From NCBI RefSeq assembly GCF_016746095.1, contig NZ_JAERTY010000007.1:248001-312000 (forward strand): a DNA stretch of 64,000 bases, given 5' to 3'. Both the position numbers and the translations under genes were made by a program. The DNA is from Sphingobacterium faecale (GTDB lineage Bacteria; Bacteroidota; Bacteroidia; Sphingobacteriales; Sphingobacteriaceae). The notes under the pieces were generated by a model. That model was not told the DNA's origin. It ran no database searches and worked only from the letters and a program-made list of their open reading frames with translations. How positions within the stretch are numbered: position 1 is the stretch's first letter; each line of letters starts with the position of its first letter. Below, piece after piece: positions 34,173-44,317 of this stretch.

Positions 34173-34245
34173 TTGCATTTGGTGGTGAATTTATGTAGGT
34201 TTGAGGACACAATATCGCTGATAAACCTGATTTCATGTAGGTTTG
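34173..34245 (+). promoter_or_regulatory. Tandem promoter elements upstream of the SUS-2 sigma gene
   Basis: TAGGTTTG occurs at 34196-34203 and again at 34238-34245, both fitting TAnnTTTG and both preceded by ATG. The first has TTG at 34173-34175 with 20-base spacing; the second has no good -33 element. Starts would be about 90 and 50 bases before the sigma gene. Confidence 0.55.
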
Positions 34246-34298
34246 ATCTACAGCTTTAAGGACTCAGAGTCTACCTGACCATAGTACGACAACAGGAT

Positions 34299-34868
34299 AT
34301 GCAAATTGACTTTAAAAATTTAGGAAAGGATAAGAAAAGTTGGGAGTATGTCTATGAGCATTTTTACCAAAAACTTTGTTTTTTCTCGAACGACATCCTA
34401 AATGACCGAGAGAAGGCAGCAGATGTTGTACAGTCCATACTCATCAAAATATGGCAGGAAAATATGGCTTTTGACAGTTTTCAGCACCTCCGGAATTATT
34501 TGTACAAAAGTGTCCAAAATGCAACGATCAACGAGTTGAACAAAGACAATTCACGCTCCCGTATCCTGAAAGGTCTAGGTAAGGACAATCCAGACATCTA
34601 TCGGCAAGAGGATCATTTTTATACCATCGTGAGAGCTGAGGTCTACAAACAGATAGGCGATGCGGTAAACCAGCTGCCAGAAAAAACCAGACAGGTTTTT
34701 AATCTAGCGTTTTTGGAACATAAGTCAAATCCAGAAATAGCAGACTTGTTATCCATCAGCATCAACACGGTCAAAGTACATAAAAATAACGCTAAAAAGG
34801 CACTTCAGCTCAGCCTGCGCGACTTAAATCCCCTGCTGGTATTGATCCTTTGGGAAGCCTTTCAATAA
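34299..34868 (+). CDS. ECF sigma factor of SUS-2
   Basis: A 189-residue ECF sigma factor. Region 2 is seen in REKAADVVQSILIKIWQENM (about residues 37-56) and region 4 in LPEKTRQVFNLAFLEHKSNP with the helix-turn-helix IADLLSISINTVKVHKNNAK. It ends in a hydrophobic tail (PLLVLILWEAFQ). The gene is 64 bases upstream of a FecR anti-sigma gene and starts an unusually long operon. Start chosen as the first ATG after the tandem promoters. Confidence 0.92.
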   Translation: MQIDFKNLGKDKKSWEYVYEHFYQKLCFFSNDILNDREKAADVVQSILIKIWQENMAFDSFQHLRNYLYKSVQNATINELNKDNSRSRILKGLGKDNPDIYRQEDHFYTIVRAEVYKQIGDAVNQLPEKTRQVFNLAFLEHKSNPEIADLLSISINTVKVHKNNAKKALQLSLRDLNPLLVLILWEAFQ

Positions 34869-34932
34869 AAATATCATTTCTGACTAATCCTTTTAGGCTT
34901 GTTATCTGTAATAAGGCTAAACACATCATGAA

Positions 34933-36093
34933 ATGATTGAAAAAGACCCGTTTGACCTTGCAAAAAAAATAGTACAGTACCGCACTGACGAATTGACTCC
35001 GATCGAACGGCAAGAGTTTGAAGAGCAACTGGCCAATGATCCCAAGCTCAGGGCTCTTTTTGATGAACTGAGTAACCCGGTAAAGGTGCAGCAAGAGTTG
35101 CAGCAATTGGAGTTCTTCGATGCAAAAAATGCCTTTAAGCAAGCACAAGAGGAGGTAGCTCCGGTCAGATTATGGTCTTGGAATCCCTATGCATGGATCG
35201 CCGCGAGTATAGCTGTCGTCGTGGGGATATCATTCGTTTTATTGCGTATGTTATCGCCGTCAGCACCCAGACTTGAAGTATTATTGACGCAGCAGGACAC
35301 AACGGATGGCGTACAATTGATGCTTGCCACAGGCCAACGTATCCAAACCGACACGCTTTCCTTTATTCGCGCCAATGAAACTGAATTTAGAGGAAATGAT
35401 AGCGTACTCCATGTGCAATCCATGGAGGATGCACAGCCGACAGACATCAATAAAATCATTGTGCCTTTCCGGAAAAAATATCAGATCGTCCTATCGGATG
35501 GTTCCAAGGTATTCCTCAATGCGGGATCTACGCTTACTTTTCCGGCAGTCTTTGCTCCAGACGAGCGACGGGTACATTTAGAAGGAGAAGCTTATTTCGA
35601 GGTCGCTCCCATGAGCAACAAGCGATTTGTTGTCGAGACCGGACAACAGCAGATACGTGTATACGGCACCATATTCAATATAAAAGCTTACGACAACGAA
35701 CCTATTCATTACACCACGTTAATAGAAGGACAGATATCTGTACAGAGCAGGGGAAAAGAACAATTTCTCCAACCCGGAAATCAGGCACAATTCGAGCCAT
35801 CCACGGGCGCAACTTCCATATCCATGGCCAATACAGCAATCGCGGCGAGCTGGAAAGATGGATGGCTGGCATTTGACAACCTACCGATGAGTGAGATATT
35901 ACGCCAGATCGGCCGTTGGTACAATCTGGAGATTGCATTAGCGGACAGATCGCTGCACAACATGTCGGTCACTGGAAAAATCCTTTTATACCCCGACGTC
36001 AATGATGTGTTGCGGAAATTTGAAAAGCTCGATGATATTAGCCTACAGGCAACTGAAGATAAAGTAATAGCAAAACGTAGCAACAATACATAA
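34933..36093 (+). CDS. FecR-family anti-sigma factor of SUS-2
   Basis: A 386-residue inner-membrane anti-sigma protein: cytoplasmic helices to about residue 85, one transmembrane segment (about 88-107), the FecR domain (YQIVLSDGSKVFLNAGSTLT, then GEAYFEVAPMSNKRFVVETG) and a C-terminal DUF4974-like domain starting at about residue 315 (FDNLPMSEILRQIGRWYNLE). It should bind the sigma factor encoded just upstream and receive a signal from the STN domain of the SusC encoded 17 bases downstream. Confidence 0.93.
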   Translation: MIEKDPFDLAKKIVQYRTDELTPIERQEFEEQLANDPKLRALFDELSNPVKVQQELQQLEFFDAKNAFKQAQEEVAPVRLWSWNPYAWIAASIAVVVGISFVLLRMLSPSAPRLEVLLTQQDTTDGVQLMLATGQRIQTDTLSFIRANETEFRGNDSVLHVQSMEDAQPTDINKIIVPFRKKYQIVLSDGSKVFLNAGSTLTFPAVFAPDERRVHLEGEAYFEVAPMSNKRFVVETGQQQIRVYGTIFNIKAYDNEPIHYTTLIEGQISVQSRGKEQFLQPGNQAQFEPSTGATSISMANTAIAASWKDGWLAFDNLPMSEILRQIGRWYNLEIALADRSLHNMSVTGKILLYPDVNDVLRKFEKLDDISLQATEDKVIAKRSNNT

Positions 36094-36110
36094 AAAACAA
36101 TAACTGACTA

Positions 36111-39100
36111 ATGAAACACCAATTTTTAATTCGAATGCTAAAGACAGGCTGCCTGTTGGCGACGTTTTTATTGCCGCTGCAACAACCCGTGCACGCCTTT
36201 AGCCAATCGAAAACTAATGTCAAAATCAGCTTATCAATCGCTGCTCCCCTGTCGTTTGAAGAAGTCTTTGATAAACTGGAAACACAGAGCGGCTATACCT
36301 TTCTTTATAAAAAAGAAGATGTTAAAAACCTACGGTCTGGAAAAATAGATATTAAAGACCAACGATTAGACCTAGTACTGAGCAATTTGCTGAAGTCTAC
36401 AGGATTGCAGTATGAAATAGACGATAAGGTTATCATTATACGCAAAGCTTCGCAGCAGAACAGTAAAAGTACGACCAATACGATGCAGCAACAGCGTGTC
36501 ATCAGAGGCCGGGTTCTTAGCGAGTCAAATGTTCCTTTAGTAGGGGCGACAATCTACCTCAAAAGCCAACCGGCAAGTGTCATTCAGACCGATAGCCGTG
36601 GAGGCTATGAAATTACGGTTAAGTCGAACACAACTAACCCTATTTTGGTTTTTTCCTATGTAGGGATGGATGCCCGCGAGATTACAATAGGGGCACAGAA
36701 CACGATAGATGTACAGCTCAAAGAAAAAATCAACGTATTAGAAGAGGCGGTTATCGTCAGCGGATATGGGGTTGCGCAAAAAAGATCAGACATGGTCGGC
36801 AGTGCTTTTCAGGTCACTGCCGAGCAGATCAAAAATCTACCGGCGCAGCGTATTGATAATCTGTTGGAGGGATTGGTACCGGGACTTCAAGTCAATTTCA
36901 ATACCGATCAGGCCAGCAGTACACGCCCCCGGATGAATGTACGTGTGCGGGGGGAGGCATCCTTAACAGCCTCCAATGAACCTTTGTGGATTGTAGATGG
37001 TATACGCCTTTATACGGGTGAGCGGACAAATTTAATTCCTGGAATGAATACATCCGTAAGCCCGTTATCCTACCTTAACCCAGACGATATCGAGAGCATC
37101 ACTGTCCTTAAAGATGCCACAACGGCTTCTATTTATGGTGCAGACGGAGCTAATGGAGTAATTTTAATAACCACAAAAAAAGGTGTGAAGAGCGCCCCTG
37201 CGCTAAACGTTACCTCACGTTATGGGCTTGCAAAGATCAATAGATCTACGCGGTTCAAGGTATTGGATGCGGAGCAATACAGAGAACTCGCACTAGAGGC
37301 CTACCACAATGTACCAGGCAATGATATGGCTTTCTTCCCCTTTCAGGACTTGCCAAACAACCCCTACAGTACGACCGATACCGATTGGTATGACGTTTAT
37401 TATGGGACAGGGACATATTCTCAAAACAACCTCAGCATCCGTGGAGGTACAGAGGCTGTAGATTATTTTGTATCCGGAGAGTATTTCTCAAATAAATCAA
37501 CGATCAAAGGTAACCAGCAAGACCGATTTTCCTTACGGAGCAATATCGACTTCAAAATTACAGATAAACTAAATGTCGCCCTACAGATGTCCGGTTCTTA
37601 CAATGTGAATGACATTTTCAATCCTAGTTCAGATTCGTATGCGATACTACCGATATTCTCGCCCTATAATGAAGACGGGTCCTTACGTCTGTGGAATGAT
37701 CTGATTCTCCCCTTTCAAGATCCCACGACGGGAAATCTTACGCCTAGCGTAGATACACGTAAGTTTTTCAACAGTGTTGCCAGACGGGAGGAAAATGATG
37801 ACTTCCAGCGGAGTCTCAATTCTGTAAATAACCTTCTGATTGATTACCAGATCTTACCTTCACTAAAATTCACCAGCCAGGTGGGAGCTAATATTCAAAG
37901 TAGCCACGAAGAGATTTATGAAGCACGCACCAACTGGTCAGGTATCTCCAGTCAGGGTGAGCCAAGAGGTTATGCTACTCGTGCGCACGCCAATTTCCTG
38001 AATTGGTCGATCATCGAGAGATTAAACTATAACCGTCGTTTCGGGCAACATAATGTAACAGGGTTATTGGGTTTCGAAGCCAGCTCTGAGGATAAAAAAA
38101 GTCTATCTTCCTATGGTAGTGGGTTTGCAAATGACCACATAAAAGAAGTATCGTATGCGGCAGTTCGGGAAAACGGTAGCAGCTCCTCCAGCAGAGTACG
38201 ACGTGCTTCCTTTTTTGGGCAGGCTGGATATAATTACAACAGCAAATATTACCTCAACCTAAACTGGCGCTCGGATGGTAATTCCGATTTTGGTGAAGAT
38301 ACACAATGGGGTAATTTTTGGTCCATCGGTGGATCATGGAATATCCACAACGAAGAGTTTTTCCAAAGCGACATCCTAAAAACATTGAAGCTTAAAGCTT
38401 CCCATGGTACACTGGGAAACTCCCGCCTAGGGAATGTACGTGCACAAGGGCTGTATACCTATGGTACATCCAGCAACTATTTTGGCCAGAGCGGAACAAC
38501 AATGCTCAGCGTGTGGAACCGAAAAATGAGCTGGGAACAATCGAAAATGACCAATATTGGACTACGTGCCAACATTAATAACCGGATAGATGTAGAGGTA
38601 GAGGTCTACCACAAAAAGACGATAGACCTCATGCAAGAACAGGACGTATCACGTACCACAGGGGATACCCGGGTAAGCCGCAATATAGGCTCTACACGAA
38701 ATCAGGGTATCGAAATGAATATTGAGACTATCAATATAGAGAATAAGAATTTCAGCTGGCGGACCAACTTAAATGCAGCTCATAACAACAATAAACTATT
38801 GGAGCTTTACCAAGGGATATCGCAGACCAGAGAACGCACGATCTGGAGAGAAGGCTACGATTTAGGTACCTACTATCTTGTACAATGGGCAGGGGTAGAT
38901 CCGCGCGATGGTGCACCCCTTTGGTACGATATCAATGGAAATATAACCCGTACGTATAATAATGCGGACCGTATACCTAACAAAAACTCTACTCCATTGT
39001 TTTTTGGAGGAATCAATAATACCTTCCAATATAAAGACTGGACACTAAGCCTTTTGGCAGTCTATTCGGTCGGGGGGTACAAATTTACGTCGTTCGGACG

Positions 39101-39479
39101 TAGTGCATCATCCGATGGTCTTAACCTTATGGAAAATAATCAATCGATCAATCAACTGGACAGATGGCAACAGCCCGGTGATCTGGCGCTATCCCCCAAA
39201 CCCCTGTGGCAGGTCACCAATGCTAGATCCACGATGAACTCGACGAGGTACCTGCAAAATGCGACTTTTATTCGCTTAAAGAATGTTTATCTGACCTACG
39301 AGTTATCCCAGGAATGGGCCCAACGGATCGGGTTAAAAGGAGCTAGTGTTTCTTTACTCGCTGATAACATCGGGGTATGGACTCCTTATGACAAGGCGGA
39401 TCGCAACTCCTATAAACAGACCATGTCAGGATATCCGATAGAGACCACCATTTCAGCAGGGTTAAATGTAAAATTCTAA
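36111..39479 (+). CDS. SusC/RagA TonB-dependent transporter with STN domain (SUS-2)
   Basis: A 1122-residue outer-membrane transporter with signal peptide (to about 32), STN domain (about 38-113, ending DDKVIIIRKA), carboxypeptidase-regulatory-like domain (IRGRVLSESNVPLVGATIYL, about 128-200), plug with SITVLKDATTASIYGADGAN, and barrel ending SAGLNVKF. After the beta domain it has SGYGVAQKRSDMVGSAFQV, the canonical SusC form, unlike the three other SusC proteins in this window. It lies only 17 bases after the anti-sigma gene. Partner is the SusD 12 bases downstream. Confidence 0.94.
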   Translation: MKHQFLIRMLKTGCLLATFLLPLQQPVHAFSQSKTNVKISLSIAAPLSFEEVFDKLETQSGYTFLYKKEDVKNLRSGKIDIKDQRLDLVLSNLLKSTGLQYEIDDKVIIIRKASQQNSKSTTNTMQQQRVIRGRVLSESNVPLVGATIYLKSQPASVIQTDSRGGYEITVKSNTTNPILVFSYVGMDAREITIGAQNTIDVQLKEKINVLEEAVIVSGYGVAQKRSDMVGSAFQVTAEQIKNLPAQRIDNLLEGLVPGLQVNFNTDQASSTRPRMNVRVRGEASLTASNEPLWIVDGIRLYTGERTNLIPGMNTSVSPLSYLNPDDIESITVLKDATTASIYGADGANGVILITTKKGVKSAPALNVTSRYGLAKINRSTRFKVLDAEQYRELALEAYHNVPGNDMAFFPFQDLPNNPYSTTDTDWYDVYYGTGTYSQNNLSIRGGTEAVDYFVSGEYFSNKSTIKGNQQDRFSLRSNIDFKITDKLNVALQMSGSYNVNDIFNPSSDSYAILPIFSPYNEDGSLRLWNDLILPFQDPTTGNLTPSVDTRKFFNSVARREENDDFQRSLNSVNNLLIDYQILPSLKFTSQVGANIQSSHEEIYEARTNWSGISSQGEPRGYATRAHANFLNWSIIERLNYNRRFGQHNVTGLLGFEASSEDKKSLSSYGSGFANDHIKEVSYAAVRENGSSSSSRVRRASFFGQAGYNYNSKYYLNLNWRSDGNSDFGEDTQWGNFWSIGGSWNIHNEEFFQSDILKTLKLKASHGTLGNSRLGNVRAQGLYTYGTSSNYFGQSGTTMLSVWNRKMSWEQSKMTNIGLRANINNRIDVEVEVYHKKTIDLMQEQDVSRTTGDTRVSRNIGSTRNQGIEMNIETINIENKNFSWRTNLNAAHNNNKLLELYQGISQTRERTIWREGYDLGTYYLVQWAGVDPRDGAPLWYDINGNITRTYNNADRIPNKNSTPLFFGGINNTFQYKDWTLSLLAVYSVGGYKFTSFGRSASSDGLNLMENNQSINQLDRWQQPGDLALSPKPLWQVTNARSTMNSTRYLQNATFIRLKNVYLTYELSQEWAQRIGLKGASVSLLADNIGVWTPYDKADRNSYKQTMSGYPIETTISAGLNVKF

Positions 39480-39491
39480 GCAAACACAAAC

Positions 39492-40976
39492 ATGAATATT
39501 CGAAAAATAAAAATATATAGTCTACTCACTGTGCTAGTGATGGGGGCCAGCAGCTGTACCAAGTTCTTGAATGTCACTCCCGTAGGTCAAACGACGATCC
39601 CTACCGTTTTCTCGGATATGGATGGTATCCGTGCTGCTATTCCTGGCGCATATGCCAAAACCTACGACTATTATTCCAGTCATTTTTATCTTTATCCCGA
39701 GCTGGCTGGGGACCTCCTGAATCCAGATCTTTCGCTAATCAACGAGGGAGAGGTCAATATTTATAACTTACAGTCTGTCCCCGAACAGGAAGCAGCTCCA
39801 TCCGCTAAGATATGGTCCGATATTCTGGCTGCACTGGCCAATGTCAACAATGCTTTGTTCTACCTCCCTTCGTTACAACAAAAATACCCATTGAACCAAA
39901 AGGAATTAGAAATCTACAAAGCAGAGCTTTTATTTTTACGTGCCTTGGCACATTTTGACCTTTGTAGAGCCTACGCCCAACCGTACAACTATACCGCTGA
40001 AGCGACACATCTAGGGATACCCATTTTGACACAGACCCCCAGCCCAGATGACAATGTCGCACGGCAACCGGTCAAAAAAGTATATGAGTTTATCCTCAAT
40101 GACCTCAAAGAAGCTGAGCGTATCTACAACAATACGCCCGAACTGCGTACACAAAAGCAACAACCTTATTATGTGTCCAAACAAGCAGTCCAAGCCCTAT
40201 TCTCCCGCATATACCTATATATGGAAGACTGGGACCAGGCAATTTTTTATGCCAGTGCCGTGATTACAGCAAAACCCTTAGTAGCCCATGCGGATTATAT
40301 GGATATGTTTTTGAACCTAGCAGGACAGGAAAAAGAAACGATCTTCCGCTTAAATGGAGAAGATAAGGGCTCTGGTTTATTCAGCTTTTATAATTTTCGG
40401 ACAGGCGAAGACAAATTTGCCTACCCTTCGGGAGCGCCTTCCAATATTTTTATCAATTCTTTTGATGAAGCGAATGATATCCGTAAAAATGCACTCTTGC
40501 TGCAAATAGATGCAGGGTCGTCTTTCTACTACGTAAGCCGCAAATTTGATGCTGTACAGACCAGTTCAGAGAGGAGTAAACAACACATTAATCCTTTGAT
40601 TCTACGTGCTTCAGAAGTGTACCTCAACCGTGCTGAGGCATATATTGCCAAGAAGCAACCTGAGCTTGCCGCTGCCGATATCAAGGCTATCCAAGGACGT
40701 GCCCGCAACCTGTCTCCGGAAGCTATCACCTTGCCGGAAAGTGATATAGAAGCCATGAAAACAATAGTCTACCAAGAGCGTATCCGCGAACTGGGACTGG
40801 AAGGGCATCGATTATTTGATATCACCAGAAGGAAGCAGGATCTGGTACGCGTGGCCAACACGACCTCAACCACGCAGAAGCTGACGTATCCAAGCGACTA
40901 TTTTATCTTACCCATTCCACTACGGGAACTTGATGCCAACCCGAATATGAAACCCAACCCTACTGTCAATAATTAG
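39492..40976 (+). CDS. SusD/RagB-family surface lipoprotein (SUS-2)
   Basis: A 494-residue lipoprotein with signal ending ASSC (Cys22) and mature start CTKFLNVTPVGQTTIPTVFS, the classical SusD N-terminus. The helical middle (ELLFLRALAHFDLCRAYAQP, QALFSRIYLYMEDWDQAIFY) and the C-terminal RIRELGLEGHRLFDITRRKQ segment are typical. It should form the lid of the SusC transporter encoded immediately upstream. Confidence 0.94.
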   Translation: MNIRKIKIYSLLTVLVMGASSCTKFLNVTPVGQTTIPTVFSDMDGIRAAIPGAYAKTYDYYSSHFYLYPELAGDLLNPDLSLINEGEVNIYNLQSVPEQEAAPSAKIWSDILAALANVNNALFYLPSLQQKYPLNQKELEIYKAELLFLRALAHFDLCRAYAQPYNYTAEATHLGIPILTQTPSPDDNVARQPVKKVYEFILNDLKEAERIYNNTPELRTQKQQPYYVSKQAVQALFSRIYLYMEDWDQAIFYASAVITAKPLVAHADYMDMFLNLAGQEKETIFRLNGEDKGSGLFSFYNFRTGEDKFAYPSGAPSNIFINSFDEANDIRKNALLLQIDAGSSFYYVSRKFDAVQTSSERSKQHINPLILRASEVYLNRAEAYIAKKQPELAAADIKAIQGRARNLSPEAITLPESDIEAMKTIVYQERIRELGLEGHRLFDITRRKQDLVRVANTTSTTQKLTYPSDYFILPIPLRELDANPNMKPNPTVNN

Positions 40977-40985
40977 AAAGCGAAG

Positions 40986-41450
40986 ATGAGAAGAACAATA
41001 TTATATAGTACAACCTGTCTAATTTTATTTTTGGCAGGCTGCGGCAAAGAGGAACAAGCTCCCTTTGACCACCCATTTATTCATATCATGAATAACAACA
41101 GTTCTACCGAGACGGTCAACTATATGGCCAACTCCGTACGGACCTATAATATTTATCTGAGTTCTAAACCACTTACTGAAAACCTCAGCGTTTCTTTCGA
41201 AGTGACTCCTGGAAATGGGTTGAAAGAGGGTGTCGATTATGAAATGGTCACCCCCGGTAATAGCTTAGTTTTCTTACCCGGTATATGGGATATGCCGGTG
41301 CGGATACGTTGGAAGGCAAGCCCCGATTTAGACCCCAAAAAAGATAATACGCTCACTATTGAGCTGACGGGCAATAGCCAGAACCTTACACTTGGTTTGC
41401 CGGGCCCCGATCAGCTTCAGAAAAAATTTGTCATCACAAAAGTAAAATAA
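40986..41450 (+). CDS. Small surface lipoprotein of the SUS-2 operon
   Basis: A 154-residue lipoprotein (signal ending FLAGC, Cys19). The mature part reads as an immunoglobulin-like beta sandwich: LSVSFEVTPGNGLKEGVDYE and a strand-rich end (NTLTIELTGNSQNLTLG). It resembles the DUF1735/DUF4843-like or Calx-beta-like lipoproteins often found after susD genes, where they may assist ligand binding at the surface. The assignment is by general pattern, not a firm family match. It lies ten bases after susD and seven before the protease gene. Confidence 0.7.
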   Translation: MRRTILYSTTCLILFLAGCGKEEQAPFDHPFIHIMNNNSSTETVNYMANSVRTYNIYLSSKPLTENLSVSFEVTPGNGLKEGVDYEMVTPGNSLVFLPGIWDMPVRIRWKASPDLDPKKDNTLTIELTGNSQNLTLGLPGPDQLQKKFVITKVK

Positions 41451-41456
41451 CAAAGC

Positions 41457-44303
41457 ATGTACAAAGCTTGGTGTATCTATATACTAACCTATATTAGCCT
41501 ATTTTTATGGTCTACGGCAGCTGCACAGCAGACAGAGTCACCCACTATAAAAGGTAAGCTAGACAACGGATTGACTTATTACGTCCGTCACAATCCCTAT
41601 CCGTCCGGCGAGGCTGTCTATCGGCTTTTTCTCAAAACCGGATCATTGGCAGAGCAAGAGGCGCAGCGGGGATTGGCCCATTTTCTAGAGCACATGGCCT
41701 TCAATGGAACCCATCATTTCCCCGGAGACTCACTGGTCCGTTTTCTAGAACAACAGGGTGCCAAATTTGGTAAAGATCTCAATGCACATACTTCCTATAA
41801 TGAAACCGTATACAAGTTGCAGCTCCCGTCAAAAGATAGCAGCTTGGTCAATAAAACGTTGACTATCCTAGCCGATTGGATAGGAGGACTACAGCTGGAC
41901 AGTACGGCTATAGAAAAGGAAAGAGGTATCATCTATTCCGAGTGGCTCTCCCGTAAGACAGGTGGGCAAGGGGCTGAAGAGGCCTTCTTAAACGCCCTGT
42001 TCAACGGATCCCACTATGCCGACCGTAAGGTGATCGGCGATACAGCTGTCATCCTCCATGCGCCCGCCGGGCAGATCAGAACCTACTACCAAGATTGGTA
42101 TAGCCCATCGCTTACCGCTGTCGCGATAGTCGGCGATATCGATGAAGACCAGGTCGTCAAACTCATCAAAGACAAATTTGGCGCATTACCTGGGAATAAC
42201 AAACAGCCCCGGGAGTGGCCCATTCCCAATTATACCAAAAGCAGCTTCCATCAAGTCATTGATGACGGAGAATCCAAGGCAGAACTCCATGTTATTCGTC
42301 TGCTCGACCTTCCTCAGCCTGTACGCAACCAAAAGGAACATCTCCACTATCTGGAATCGGATCTATTAAAACTTTTGATCCGCAAGAGATTCCGTGATCT
42401 TGCTTTCAAGAATCCTGCTTATACCAAAGGAAGCTTACAGTCATCGGGTTTTCTGAATACAAAGCAAATCGTACTGGCGAGTGTCGGTATCAATCCGGAT
42501 AAGCCCGACTCGTCAATCATCGAATTTGCCACCAACCTTGCGCAATTGGTACAGTACGGTTTTGATAGCAATGAAATTGCCAGCATCAAGAAGAGCTACG
42601 AAGCAGCCCTGCAACGTAAGGCATCAAGCAATCGGCCGACCCCTTCCGCAATATTGATGGACGATATCTATAATGATTATTACAAAGGCCAGCCGGCTAT
42701 ATCGGCGCAGCAGGAGTACGATTGGTACGTTGACAATACCACACAGATCGATTCTACATCCCTATTGCGGCATCTTCAACATTGGTATTACCCGGACAAT
42801 GCCTACTACCTGCTCACGGGTTATCCGCAGATAGCATCGATTCTGCCCAGTGAAACTCAAGTCATGTCTTGGTTTCAACAGGCACACGACAAGGTACAGC
42901 CACGCTACCACAAGCCCATGGATATGGTGACGGCTCTGCTGGAAAATGCCCCAGCTCCCGCTACTATTGTGGCACAGGGACAGCGTCATTCCATTGATGC
43001 CGAAGAGATCGGACTTTCTAACGGTGTACGTGTTATTTTCCGCAAACCGGTTGTCGAGCGGGACCGTATCAGTGTTACCGGTTTTCGAAAGGGGGGATTA
43101 TATAGCCTTGACTCTACCGATTATATCAGCGGTCTATATACCAGCCAGATTGTGGCCTTAAGCGGTGCCGGTACGCTAGACCGGGAATCCCTGAATCATT
43201 ATCTAAGCGGCAGCTCGGCTTCCGTCCGTTTCTTAATTGACAAAACACGTTCAGGTATTGCAGGTAGCGCTGATCCTCGTGACATAGAGACCTTATTGCA
43301 GCTCATTTATCTAAAATGGACCGCTCCGCGTGTGGATAGTACCACCTTCGGACAGGTCAAAGAAAAAGCCATCGATACCTATCGCCATACCAATCAGACA
43401 CCTGCCTCGATCTTTGGACGTGACCTGGGGTATATTGTCAATGGAAGAGATTACACCAGCCAGGAGATAACCGATCAGGTCCTTGCAAAAGAGTTGAGAC
43501 AAGATCGATTGCTGCCCATTTTTGACCGTGCTTTTGGTCCGGCCTCAGGCTATACATTTATCGTCGTTGCCGACCCTAAGGATGAAGAACTAAAGGAAAT
43601 GATCCTGAGCTATCTTGGTGCACTTCCAGGTGGCACTTCCGACACGGCATATCGCTATGTACGCCCTCCGGTAGCAGCCGGCACCACGTTCCTAAAATAC
43701 GACGGGGACACCCCCAAGGCAACAGTGTGGTTAACCTATCAAAGCAACAGCATACCTATGGATTACCAGGATTATCAATTGCGTACCGATATCGCTACTG
43801 CTGTCTTACGTACCCAGTTTTTGAAAGAACTCCGGGAGGAAATGGGTAAGGTCTACAGTGTCGGTGTAACCGGTAGTTCGACATTGCTTCCCGGGCCATT
43901 GGCCCGTACCAGTATCCAGTTTAGCTGTAAGCCCGAAGATGCTGAGCTTCTGGTCCAGACCATTCATAACCGCATACAGCAACTGATCGACCATCCGGAA
44001 AGTATGGCCGCTACCCTGGAAGATGTCAAAAACAACCTTCGCAAGGAGATGGACCTCCAAAAGCAAAAAGATTCCTTTTGGAGTAGCTATATCCGAAACG
44101 CTATCTTCAATGGTGACGAGTCTTTACTCTTCGTGGCCGATTACGAAGACAAATTGCGAGAGATCAGCCCTTCTCTTATAGCCGGTTTTATAGATCTGCA
44201 GCTCGGTACTATACAACCCGTTAAGGCTATACTTTATCCTGCCGGATTTGATAAAACAACACCTCCTAAGAAGGACAATAAAAAGAATAATAAAACCAAG
44301 TAA
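41457..44303 (+). CDS. M16-family zinc metalloprotease, PqqL-like (SUS-2)
   Basis: A 948-residue exported protease with a signal peptide (to about residue 24). The inverted zinc motif HFLEH is at residues 75-79, with the third ligand Glu155 in EKERGIIYSEW, 76 residues on, exactly as in M16 enzymes. Length and the two-half structure fit the single-chain PqqL/FusC type, which form a clam-shell chamber for small proteins and peptides. In Pectobacterium a homologous protease cuts a ferredoxin imported by a TonB-dependent receptor; by analogy this enzyme may process a SusCD cargo in the periplasm. GC-rich codon use stands out from the ribosomal region. Confidence 0.93.
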   Translation: MYKAWCIYILTYISLFLWSTAAAQQTESPTIKGKLDNGLTYYVRHNPYPSGEAVYRLFLKTGSLAEQEAQRGLAHFLEHMAFNGTHHFPGDSLVRFLEQQGAKFGKDLNAHTSYNETVYKLQLPSKDSSLVNKTLTILADWIGGLQLDSTAIEKERGIIYSEWLSRKTGGQGAEEAFLNALFNGSHYADRKVIGDTAVILHAPAGQIRTYYQDWYSPSLTAVAIVGDIDEDQVVKLIKDKFGALPGNNKQPREWPIPNYTKSSFHQVIDDGESKAELHVIRLLDLPQPVRNQKEHLHYLESDLLKLLIRKRFRDLAFKNPAYTKGSLQSSGFLNTKQIVLASVGINPDKPDSSIIEFATNLAQLVQYGFDSNEIASIKKSYEAALQRKASSNRPTPSAILMDDIYNDYYKGQPAISAQQEYDWYVDNTTQIDSTSLLRHLQHWYYPDNAYYLLTGYPQIASILPSETQVMSWFQQAHDKVQPRYHKPMDMVTALLENAPAPATIVAQGQRHSIDAEEIGLSNGVRVIFRKPVVERDRISVTGFRKGGLYSLDSTDYISGLYTSQIVALSGAGTLDRESLNHYLSGSSASVRFLIDKTRSGIAGSADPRDIETLLQLIYLKWTAPRVDSTTFGQVKEKAIDTYRHTNQTPASIFGRDLGYIVNGRDYTSQEITDQVLAKELRQDRLLPIFDRAFGPASGYTFIVVADPKDEELKEMILSYLGALPGGTSDTAYRYVRPPVAAGTTFLKYDGDTPKATVWLTYQSNSIPMDYQDYQLRTDIATAVLRTQFLKELREEMGKVYSVGVTGSSTLLPGPLARTSIQFSCKPEDAELLVQTIHNRIQQLIDHPESMAATLEDVKNNLRKEMDLQKQKDSFWSSYIRNAIFNGDESLLFVADYEDKLREISPSLIAGFIDLQLGTIQPVKAILYPAGFDKTTPPKKDNKKNNKTK

Positions 44304-44317
44304 TGATTTAATAAACA

